Assembly (NCBI GenBank): GCA_009746045.1
Contig: RPFO01000123.1
Span: 1,509,883 to 1,573,882 of the forward strand
Source of the DNA: Mesostigma viride
Taxonomy: Eukaryota; Streptophyta; Mesostigmatophyceae; Mesostigmatales; Mesostigmataceae
Length of the DNA: 64,000 nucleotides
Direction: 5' to 3'
Shown here: positions 55,545 to 64,000 of the stretch, one piece after another
How positions within the stretch are numbered: position 1 is the first letter of the stretch
Layout: each line of letters begins with the position of its first letter
Made by a program: the position numbers and the translations under genes
The notes under the pieces: generated by a model
What the model saw: only the letters and a program-made list of their open reading frames with translations
Databases searched by the model: none
Told to the model about the DNA's origin: nothing

Positions 55545-56185
55545 TGGATAAGCAGCGGTTCCTCTCTCGTCGCAAGCGGTTGCACGACCTCACCTGGACG
55601 CTGGATGACGACCTCACCCCCGCTCAGCAACAGCTGCCAGCGACGCGACCTGTGGCCGGAATACCTCCGCCATAAGCAGGACCCCCAGAAGCCCAAGGTG
55701 TACTGGAGGGGCGGGGACCTGATGATCAACCACAAGATGTGGACGCCCGCAGCGGGCTAGAATAGCAATAGCCCTAGCTTGTAACCATTGGCGTCACTGC
55801 CGCTAAGGCAGCCATGCCTAGAATGTTGCCTAGCTGTGCCAACACACCTAGTCACGTGCCGCCAACGCACGGTACACAACCAGCCATAGCCTTAGCCTAG
55901 TCCTAGTACAGCCATGCTACGCCCTGGCTATGTTCAGATTACTTGCCCACGCTCCTTGCTATGATATGCTCACATGGGTCTTCTTGCACCCACAGTTTGC
56001 CGGATCGTTAGCCTGTCCTTTTAGCTAGCCGCGCCCGATTGCAGCTGTGGCATGCCTTTGGCATGAAGGAGACTGGGGGTCTCTGCCCTTTCTCCTGTAG
56101 TGCACACACAGGGATTAAAAGCACTTCGGTGCTCCGTGACTCCCCAACGGGAGCACGAGTTTAATTAATTAATTAATTAATTACT
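55545..56185 (+). mobile_element. Type B ORF1 C-terminus plus complete 3' end
   Basis: ORF1 from FLSRRKRLHDLTW to VYWRGGDLMINHKMW, stop at 55760 (one small insertion), then 350 bp of 3' UTR, AGCAC-TTCG-GTGCT, CTCCC-CAAC-GGGAG and a (TTAA)n tail. 56186-56409 is unassigned. Confidence 0.8.
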
Positions 56186-56409
56186 ACTTGTGTGTGGCTG
56201 CTATGCCTCCTTATGCCTGGAAAACATCGTTTTTTGCACTTTTCCACGTCACGGTTTGATGCTAAAAATAGGTCAGTTGGCCCCCCAATTTATGTGATGT
56301 GAAGAGGGTCCTAGGGGGACCTTAAGTCCAGAATGGCACCCCGATCTGACTATATGTGTGGGAGATATGACCCCATGTAACAAAAAAGGCCATTTTTAGG
56401 TGCTGTGGT

Positions 56410-56975
56410 GGACCTACCTTCAGCTCCGGCAGAGCGCAAGGGGGAAGCCGGTATACTGGAGGGGGGCGGTCATCATCATGATCCACGTTGACCACAAGCC
56501 CTGGCAGCCCCCTCCTGCCACCTCAGACTAGGAATATATATACCAGTAGTGCAGATTAGTAAGGCTTAGCCTAGCATGTGGCCCACGCGCATGTGCGCCC
56601 ATAATGGCCCCCATGGATGTTGCCTTCAGAATTTAGCCAAGCCATGCCTATAATGGGACCCCCATGGATGTTGCATTAAGAATTTTGCCATGCTATATGC
56701 CATGCAGAGAGATGGTCTCTGTCGAGAAGCCATGTCCTAGCTCTTGTATAGCCATGATGATCTTCCTCCCTCACAGGCATGCTCCCGGCCCCCTTACCCG
56801 GGCATAGCGTGATAGACCATGAGGGTGCAGGTGCCTTGGTGCACCTAGAGCAGGGGTAGCTTACATTCCCACCCTTGCATGAAGTAGCCTAGAATGTATT
56901 AAAAGCCCTATGCCCCTTCTCAGGGCTATGTGCTACATCTACTCCCAACGGAGTGATGTTGATAATTAATTAATT
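56410..56975 (+). mobile_element. Type A ORF1 tail plus 3' UTR and hairpin
   Basis: The last about 40 codons of ORF1 (GKPVYWRGAV block), stop near 56530, a type A 3' UTR, hairpin ACTCC-CAAC-GGAGT at about 56940 and an (AATT)n tail. Confidence 0.75.
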
Positions 56976-57620
56976 AATGGGTTTGTAATACAATCAGGGC
57001 GACAACCTGCAGGTGTAGGATGTACAGCTATCACCTGCTCTGGGTGCACAAGGTGCACCTGCGCACCGCCATGATGGTTCATGCCTCCTAAACAAGCACA
57101 GGCACACAAGGCGGCTTGAGGAGAGGGCCTAGAAGGCCTGCATGACATATGGGGTGGAAGGTATGTGGCTAGGCTATAGCTGGGGTACACATGGCCTCTC
57201 AGCAGAGAGTAACTCCCTGCACAGCCAGGGCGGCACATTCTGACCTGGCCTGGCCCCAAGGACATTCCCAAAAGGGTAGGGAAACCTGTCACCAACTACG
57301 TTCAGATGTTGCTGGACGACCTACTAGTGGTCCCAGCCCAGTTTGAGCACCGCATCCACTCTCTCTCCCGTCTCTGGACTGCCATGCAGGACAAGACGCG
57401 GTGGAGGAAGATTGTCAAGGCGCACACGCCCGACCCTGTGGGCAAGCCACCTCCCCCCAAGCGGAGGAGGCGTTTTGATGAGTAGTGTAGTTAGGATTTT
57501 CTAGATAGAGTTAGGATAGTTCGATCACGCGGCTTCCTCCACCCCATCCATCATGAAATATGTGCTACATGACCTCCCCACGGAGGCATGTTATAATTTA
57601 ATTTAATTTAATTTAATGGG
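56976..57620. mobile_element. Type A' 3' UTR (minus) then ORF2 C-terminus with 3' end (plus)
   Basis: 56976-57222 is a type A' 3' UTR in reverse. 57225-57620 is a plus-strand ORF2 end (VPAQFEHRIHSLSRLWTAM, KPPPPKRRRRFDE stop at about 57485), hairpin CCTCC-CCAC-GGAGG at 57573-57586 and an (AATTT)n tail. Confidence 0.75.
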
Positions 57621-57892
57621 CAAAGCATGACTCGAAATTGCTACGGCTTTTGCAAGGGCGGGTGTGGGCCCATCACGTAGGCATACATGGCCACGTCACT
57701 AAGCTTTCTAGTCTACACTACTGCTATATATTCCCTAGGCTGGGGTGGCTGGGGTGGCTGGGGCGGCAGGGGTTGCCTGCCAGGGCTCAGTTGTGGGCGA
57801 CGTAGATGTCCGCCCCCTTCCAGTAGACCGGCTTCTGCCCCGCCGTCTGCCGAAGCTTGAGGTAGGTCGGCCATAGCTCCCGTCGCCTAGGT
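57621..57892 (-). mobile_element. ORF1 C-terminus and 3' UTR fragment
   Basis: Minus-strand mirror of 59860-60110: 3' UTR, then ORF1 codons for the KPVYWKGADIYVAH block to RRRELWPTYL, breaking at 57892 next to a type C tail. Confidence 0.75.
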
Positions 57893-59111
57893 AATTAATT
57901 AATTAATTAGACTCGTGCTCCCGTTGGGGAGTCACGGAGCATTAACCCCGATGGATGGATGGATGGGTGCAAACAGTCCTACCGGTCTAATCTATCTACA
58001 TCGGCTACATACTACATCTATCTAACAGCATGCTAACAACAACAACTATCTAGGCAGCCGCACGCTGCCCTAGGGGAGCTATCTGGCGTGCCTCCCACGG
58101 GATTGCACACGTGGGCGCTTCCCCACTGGGGGGGGCTCGTGGTCCTCTATGACCTGGGCCCACTTGGCCTTGTCCATCATCTTCTTCCAAATCACGGAGA
58201 GGCCTAGGCCCCCCATGTCATCTACTAGCTGTTCTTTGAAGGTGCGGGCCTTGCGGCGTCTAACATCACTGGGCCCAGCCCACGTCAGGAGGTGCCGGCC
58301 AGGCTGGGCTGGTCGCAGTCCTGCGGGGGGGCCACGTGAGGTGTCTACCTGGTTGGTGCGATCGTAGGTGCCCTACTAGCTGCAGGCGTCGTTGCTTAAT
58401 GGTGCTGGTGATATAGGGCATGCCCTGGTACAGGTCCTCATTGCGGACGTGAGCAGCATATCCTACTCTGAAAATGGAACGCAGCATGCTGGTGACCGCG
58501 CCGTCCAGCTTGCCCGGGGCCAGGTCGGCGGTGAGGGTCCACGTCTCGGCCCCATACGTGAGAACAGGAAGGACGAGGACCTTGAACAGGTCCTGTTTCT
58601 CGATCTTGCCCAGGGGCTTGCGCCACAGGGCCCGGTACTGGCGTAAAGCGTGCCAGGCGAGGGAGATGCGATGGTCCACATCGACCTCGCAGCTGGGGAG
58701 CAGGCTGCCTAGCAGCTTAACGCGGTCCCTATACTGGACTCGAGAGCCGTCTAGGAGATAGAGGGGCGGCGGTGAGTTGGTGAGCCCAACCGCCAGGGCC
58801 TCTGTCTTCTTGCTGACCTCGAGCCCCACTGCACGGGCCTCGAGGGCCAGGCAGTCAAGCCATGTCTGCACGTGCCCGGTGTCCTCGAAGAGGGTGGTGT
58901 CGTCTGCGTAGATGATGTCTGCCAGCCGAATCTCCGTGTCCGCACCGCCATGCCAGAATTTGTTAGCAACCTGCACTCCTGGTTCCCTGCCCACGATGCG
59001 GGCAAATCGCTTGCGCGCCTGAATCATTACGTATTCGACAACAATAATGAACAGGTAGGGCGACAGCACGCAGCCCTGCCACACACCCTTCTGTAAAGCC
59101 CTGCCACACAC
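57893..59111 (-). pseudogene. Type C LINE reverse transcriptase, longest copy, with 3' end
   Basis: 281 residues open from 59111 to 58266, then a frameshift into ARTFKEQLVDDMGGLGLSVIWKK. The order is GVWQGCVLSPYLFIIVVEYV (palm block 4), RLADIIYADDTTLF (catalytic YADD at about 68-71), GLEVSKKTEAL, LLDGSRVQYRDRVKLLGSLL, thumb LPVLTYGAETWTL, and RRLQLVGHLRSH. The 5' half of RT and any endonuclease are absent. The 3' UTR has the short GGAT seed (57951-57966), hairpin 57918-57931 and tail 57893-57909. Confidence 0.85.
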
Positions 59112-60430
59112 CCGTCGCCTAAGGCTCCCCTTAGCTGGGTGTTGCTTGAGACTCTGGGGGGTGCAGGTGCCCTAGCTTGGCCGCAGATGTGGCGGCCATG
59201 GGGGGCACGCTGGCTGCCGAGCTCCCCCTCCTCTCCTCCACCACCACCGCCACCTCCAAGCTCCTCGCCTCCACCTCCACCACAACCGACGCCCTCACCG
59301 CCCAGCTCCTCGCCATCGACATGCGCCTGCAGGACAATGCCATAGCCATCGAATGCTTGCAGAACACCGCCGGCATCACCGCCCAGGCGGTGAAGGACAT
59401 CGCCGCTCGGCCAGCCTCTGCTGGCCATGCCGGCGATGCTCCTCCCATCCCGACCTGGGCGGACATGCTTAAGCAGCACGCCACCTCCACCACCTCCGCC
59501 GTCGCCGCCCAGCTTAAGCAGCAGTCGCTGGACCTCCGCGAGGAGGCCGAGCTCGCCAAGCGCAGCCTTAACGTCATAGTCAAGCACTTCGACCCGCTGC
59601 AGGACGAGACCCCCGAGACCCTTGCCATGGCGTTTGAGAACAAAATCCTTGTCCCCATGGCTATCCCTGGTAAGGGCAAGCCGCGGGGGGTGACCCGCCT
59701 TCCCCGCTCGCGGGGTAAGGCCGGCCCCTCCCCCTTGCTCCTCACCTTTGACACCATGGCGGATAAGATGGAGTTCCTCAAGTGTCGCAAGCGGCTTGGG
59801 GGGACCGCCTACACGCTGGACGACGACTTGACCTTGACGCAGCAACAACGGCGACGGGAGTTATGGCCGACCTACCTCCAGCTTCGGCAGACGGCGGGGC
59901 AGAAGCCGGTCTACTGGAAGGGGGCGGACATCTACGTCGCCCACAAGCCCTGGCAGGCGACCCCTGCCGCCCCAGCCACCCCAGCCACCCCAGCCTAGGG
60001 AATATATAGCAGTAGTGTAGACTAGAAAGCTTAGTGACGTGGCCATGTATGCCTACGTGACGGGCCCACACCCGCCCTTGCAATAGCCGTAGCAATTTCG
60101 AGTCATGCTTTGCCCATGCAGGGAGTTACTCCCTGCTGAGAGGCCATGTGTACCCTAGCCATAGCCTAGCCACATACCTTCCACCCCATATGTCATGCAG
60201 GCCTTCTAGGCCCTCTCCTCAAGCCCCCCCTGGGTGCCTGTGCTTGTTTAGGAGGCATGAACCATCATGGAGGTGCAGGTGCACCTAGTGCACCCAGAGC
60301 AGGTGATAGTCGTACATCCTACACCTGCAGGTTGTCGCCCTGATTGTATTACAAACCCATAGATGCCCCTTTCTCAGGGCTATGTGTTACATATGCTCCC
60401 CACGGAGCTATGATTTTAATTAATTAATTG
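59112..60430 (+). mobile_element. Type A' ORF1-bearing element, 5'-chimeric
   Basis: 59112-59172 is a scrap of type A 3' UTR. ORF1 is then open from about 59174 to 59998. A 3' UTR of about 390 bp, hairpin GCTCC-CCAC-GGAGC at 60395-60408 and a (TTAA)n tail follow. No ORF2 is present. Confidence 0.8.
59174..59998 (+). CDS. LINE ORF1-like protein, N-terminally truncated but open
   Basis: About 274 residues in one frame, lacking the Ala/Pro-rich head. It starts in the ADVAAMGGTLAAELPLL helix region and has LLAIDMRLQDNAIAIECLQN, TWADMLKQHATSTTSAVAAQLK, NVIVKHFDPLQDE, LPRSRGKAGPSPLLLTF, MEFLKCRKRLGGTAYTLDDDL and YWKGADIYVAHKPW. No native start codon is present, so translation as such is doubtful. 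Otherwise it is the best-preserved ORF1 after 34239-35621. Confidence 0.7.
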   Translation, partial: SLAADVAAMGGTLAAELPLLSSTTTATSKLLASTSTTTDALTAQLLAIDMRLQDNAIAIECLQNTAGITAQAVKDIAARPASAGHAGDAPPIPTWADMLKQHATSTTSAVAAQLKQQSLDLREEAELAKRSLNVIVKHFDPLQDETPETLAMAFENKILVPMAIPGKGKPRGVTRLPRSRGKAGPSPLLLTFDTMADKMEFLKCRKRLGGTAYTLDDDLTLTQQQRRRELWPTYLQLRQTAGQKPVYWKGADIYVAHKPWQATPAAPATPATPA

Positions 60431-60790
60431 GGGCACCTAGAGCAGTGTTGTTTACATTAACCACCCTTGCAGGAAGTAGCTTAGAATGTATTAACCATAT
60501 GCCCTTTCTCTGGGATATGTGCTACATACACTCCCAACGGAGTTATGTCCCTAATTAATTAATTAGCCATTGCAGTAGAGGACAGCTCGGATGAGGATTA
60601 CATCCCCATCTAGTGCTTAACGGTTGGGGAATGATGCAGACGATATTTGTTTAAACTTTTGTGTAATTATTTTTCTAATGAGATTAGCATAGTACTCCGT
60701 GGCATGCCTTTGCGCATGACACGCAAGTACTTACTTAATTAATTAATTAATCTCCCCACGGAGTCATGTTATAATTTATTTTATTTTAAT
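60431..60790 (+). mobile_element. Three LINE 3' ends in tandem (types A, D and A-like)
   Basis: 60431-60563 is a type A end (hairpin near 60528, tail). 60564-60745 is a family D end: codons for VEDSSDEDYIPI stop, then a 3' UTR with TGTAA, AGTACTCCGTGGCATGCC and an (ACTT)n tail. 60749-60790 is a minimal hairpin (TCTCCCCACGGAGTCATG) plus an (ATTTT)n-like tail. Confidence 0.7.
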
Positions 60791-61095
60791 TTAATTCAAT
60801 ATATAATTTAAGTAATACTTCCAGTTTCCCAAGCCGCAGGGAAAATCCTGTGAAAGGCATGAAGAAATGCCAGGTGCACCGGGTTCATTTCCCGAGCAAC
60901 AGCACACAAAAAAATGACATGTGCATGCACTGCAGCACCTTGGGTCCACAACGTGGTCCACTCATGCAACCGGTAGACAACCAAGGTATTGCTACTAGCC
61001 AGCTCCATGCTACAGGGTGAACGCATGCTGAGCAGAGGCCCGCCAACCTTCATTAGTGCAATGCTGCAAATGTGTACCTAAAGAGCACCTGAAGT
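60791..61095. other. 3' flank of the MGCG gene
   Basis: 305 bp; probably a 3' UTR. No further feature seen. Confidence 0.4.
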
Positions 61096-62921
61096 CTACC
61101 TAAAAGCTGGCACTCCTCTCCCCTTATAGGGGGGCCCGCTGTCACTGTCATCGTCGTAATCCTCATCCTCGTCTTCAAACCCCCCATCGATATCCATCCG
61201 CGGCATGCTATCCAGCTTGTCCACCCCCCAGCCAGCTGCGGCCCTCTTGGGATGGGGTGGGGCGGCTCCGTTTGGCAACCTTGGGGACGCCCCTTGCAAG
61301 TTGATGACATCACCGTCGTCCAGCTCGTCCTCGCCCCCAAACAGTGACGCATCGTTTGCCAAATTGGGGCGCGCCATGCGGAATTTTGGCACACCACCCC
61401 GGCCGCTGTCCTCATCACTCATCTCCTCGTCCGACCCGTCCCGCTGCACAGGGGGAGGTTTCGGCCAACCGGTGCCTTTCCCCGCGCCTTTTGTCTCCTC
61501 CGCCCCTGCTTTCCCACCCTTTCCCCCCCGCGGATTGCTGGCCGGGCTGATGGCCATCTCCAGGTCAGACCCGGGCACCGCCGCGGAGCCGTGCGAGTAG
61601 AACTGGTGCATGCGCTCACTCCCACGGCTCTGCCTGGGCTGGTACACCTCCTCGATGGCCGTGTCCTCGTCGTCGTCGGCATCGCCCCCACCGGACCTGG
61701 TCTTCTGGGTGATCTTCTCCACCTTGCGGGCAGGCGCCTTGCGGTCCTTCTTGCCCTTGGCGCGTACGGAGGGCTTCCATTGGTCCTCCTCCTCCTCGTC
61801 TCGGTGGTAGCTGTCCTGGATGCTCTTCCATAAAGCGTCCTCCGCCGACAGCACGGGGGGGGGGGGGGGGGGCGTCCTTCTTAGGAGGAGGGGGTGGCTT
61901 CCCCTTGGATGCCGTGTTCCCCACACTCGTCCTCGGTTTGAGACCGTTGGACCGGGGAGACATTTTGAGCAGGGAAAGCAGTTGCGGTCCGTCGTGCATG
62001 CTGCCCGACTCCTTGTCCTTGTCTTCATTTAGTAATCTCTCCGCCTGGTTGAGAAGGTCGTCTTCCTCGTCCTCATCATCGTCGTCAAACTCGTCATAGT
62101 TCCTATGGCCTGGCCCGGGTTTTTTCGGAACGCCGGGCTTGGGCATAATCGGTGGCAACGACGAGGCGGTCGGCTGAGGTGGGGTTGGGGGCGAATGGAA
62201 TGCAGAAACCTCCTCCATGGGCTCCGCATCACGCCCCGGTGAATCCTGACGGTCAAAGTTGGATACCTCGTCTGCCTTGGACGGCTGTGCGTCGGACGGG
62301 GCAACCCGTGCAGTCCAACCAGAGTCATTGTTCTTGTCTCGTGCCGATGCCTTGGAAGGCATGCTGACAACATGATCGTGGCCATTGGCCGCTGAGTTCT
62401 TTTTAGGTGAAACGGCTTTCAGGGGGCTGTTGGTCGCACGGAGAGATGCAGGTTTGCTAGGCTTCAACTCCTCATCCCATTTCTCGTCTAGCCCGTCGAG
62501 TTCGGAAATCCTCGAAGATGCCTTGGCTTCAGATTGTAATTCCCGCAATACATCCTTCGAATTCTCCACGCTGGCAGCTCGGTTCGGGGCTTTATTCTTT
62601 ACAGGCATCCCGCCCTTGTTCTTAACAGGGCTGTCATCGTCGACGTTCTCGACTTCTGGTGCAAACAGAAGCGGCATAAACGACGCAGGCGACGGCAGAA
62701 GCTGTAAACAAATTATGGCACAGATGAAACCCAAATTGTGCGAAATTTCCGACTATGATATCAAGCGAGCGTCGAGGAGGCGTACCTTTTACTGTCTTTG
62801 GTGGTTTCCTTGGCGAGTTCTGCGCTGACACCTTTCCTACAGCAGTTGTTTCGGACACTTTTCCTACAGCAGTCGTTTCTGCTACTACCTGCGCCTGGCT
62901 TTTAGAAACTCCACACCCCAT
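61096..62921 (-). CDS. Acidic, proline-rich protein with MGCG acylation-type N-terminus
   Basis: Exon 1, 62921-62793, ends ACA|GTAAAAG in phase 0. Exon 2 begins at 62701 after TTTACAG, matching phase, and ends TAG... at 61096-61098. The frame shifts at an 18-base C-run (61855-61872 on the plus strand), where the Pro stretch before and the VLSAEDALWKSIQDSYHRD block after lie in different frames; one C fewer joins them. The product is about 577 residues. MGCGVSKS fits N-myristoylation at Gly2 and palmitoylation at Cys3. ETTAVGKVS is tandemly duplicated at residues 15-32. The rest is probably disordered: acidic clusters (DEFDDDDEDEEDD, EDEDEDYDDDSDSG) and proline-rich runs (PPPPPKKDAPPPPP), with a possible short helix NQAERLLNEDKDKE. 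No catalytic domain was seen. A membrane-tethered scaffold or ciliary/plasma-membrane protein is a guess. Confidence 0.7.
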
Positions 62922-63654
62922 TCTAGGCTCGCTAAAACATAATTCTAGGCAAAATTATAGCTTGAATCGCATTCACCATAAAATGCTCCTGCGCAGATTC
63001 CTGCAACCCATAAAAGCGAAACCATTATACGCCGATATCCGTTGCACTTATTCAGGATTCGAGACAATTATCGACGACGGTCTGGCGCGAAATTGTTTTT
63101 ATTGGTTTCATGCTGCATGTTGTCGGACAAAACCATTTCTGTCTTGGTCTCCATTGATGCCGGTCCCCTCCTGCATGGCTGTAAATAAAAACGGTGCAGT
63201 TTGGTCTAGGGTGTGAATCTACGTTGGCGTCTTCCCCGTGGTTGGCCAGGTAGGAATGTACTGAATAGGCGTCCACAACTTCCAAAAAAAGAATGGGCCG
63301 ATTGTTGACTGTTGACGCACCTGGCGTTGGCATTTCAAGATGGGGCCCTGATGAGGCATAAATTTTTCCGTACTGTAAAGTGAATGGGTTGGTGAGTTTG
63401 GTCAGAGTCTCAGCTTCTCAGGGGCCGCTGGGCCAGGGTTGTTGACTGGCTCTTGCCGAAAGCGGAGTTTGCCATGATGTTTACAAAAACTCGATGATTG
63501 TGATTAATTTTGTGGATCTCTTCAGTCTGTAGTCTGTACAGTGGAGGCGGATACTACGACCGCAGGAGGTGGATAGTACCACCGATACTAAATATATCCG
63601 GCCCTCGGCCGCTGTAGATTCTCTGCTGCCCATGTGCGGCGTGGGACACAACTT
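62922..63654. other. Upstream region of the MGCG gene; no gene recognised
   Basis: This should include the minus-strand promoter. Frames of 85-150 codons here have no domain. Confidence 0.4.
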
Positions 63655-63655
63655 G

Positions 63656-63686
<31 letters not shown>

Positions 63687-63687
63687 G
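63655..63687. repeat. (AAC)n microsatellite
   Basis: Eleven AAC units, immediately upstream of the RT fragment. Confidence 0.9.
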
Positions 63688-63693
63688 TACTGT

Positions 63694-64000
63694 AGGAATA
63701 CCTAGAACACATTCTAACCGCACTAGGATTTGGCCCACAACTCATGACCGTCATTATGGGTATGATCAAATCCCTGGCTTGGTATTTACTAATAGACGGA
63801 CACAAGTCAGCGACCGGCGCTAGCTCACGATCGCTACCACAAGGAGATTGCATGTCCCCTATTCTATTTCTCTTGGCCCACGCAGGACTCTACTGGCTAC
63901 ACCAGAACGATCCTCGCATTCGGGGCTTCCCGACAGGTAACGGTAAAGGTATATTCCAAACGGCTTATGTGGATGACACAACAAATGTTTGTATCTCTCT
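63694..64000 (+). pseudogene. Reverse-transcriptase fragment (YVDD type), runs off the window
   Basis: The frame is open from 63694, just after TAG at 63691-63693, to the window end. It reads EYLEHILTALGFGPQL, then MGMIKSLAWYLLIDGHKS, RSLPQGDCMSPILFLLAHAG (RT block 4) and FQTAYVDDTTNVCIS (catalytic block 5). This is the standard palm order of non-LTR RTs, but with YVDD rather than the YADD of the type C elements, so it is a different clade. It begins abruptly beside (AAC)n, suggesting 5' truncation or damage. Confidence 0.8.

Overview
The window looks like a nuclear region of a eukaryotic microalga. A green alga is my best guess. The grounds are spliced genes with GT...AG introns, GC-rich codon use, a candidate TGTAA poly(A) signal, L1-like non-LTR retrotransposons, a hAT transposon and very heavy tandem-repeat content. 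No rRNA, intact tRNA, CRISPR or prokaryotic operon structure was seen. The species assignment is inference.

Layout. 1-5640 is a (TCCTTG)n satellite with a loose ~600 bp higher-order periodicity. 5656-11385 is a spliced gene of unknown function. Its introns hold 46-bp repeats built on the perfect palindrome CCAACGGCCGTTGG, and its reading frame is broken three times at G-runs. 11899-18606 is a nest of retrotransposon fragments. 19651-20268 is a compound tetranucleotide microsatellite. 20883-28115 (minus) is an eight-exon-plus double-rhodanese gene that no single long ORF reveals; I rebuilt it exon by exon and every splice phase matches. 29040-32057 (plus) is a divergently oriented two-exon sulfotransferase. 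33146-60790 is a retrotransposon graveyard, including kilobase-scale GGAT arrays that also host a hAT element. 61096-62921 (minus) encodes an acidic, proline-rich protein with an MGCG acylation-type N-terminus. A reverse-transcriptase fragment (YVDD type) runs off the right edge.

How the parts relate. The host genes share one habit: their introns are filled with unrelated mini- and microsatellites. The retrotransposons share another. ORF1-bearing units and ORF2 (RT)-bearing units occur as separate elements, yet nearly all end in the same small hairpin (stem CTCC, tetraloop CAAC or CCAC) followed by (TTAA)n-like tails. The outer stem pair covaries between families. Two ORF1-only copies of about 2.0 kb share both ends. 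This suggests a two-component LINE system in which ORF1-only elements are mobilised in trans through the common 3' hairpin. That idea is inference, but target-site duplications, empty sites and a 50-bp insertion made only of hairpin plus tail support active use of this 3' end.
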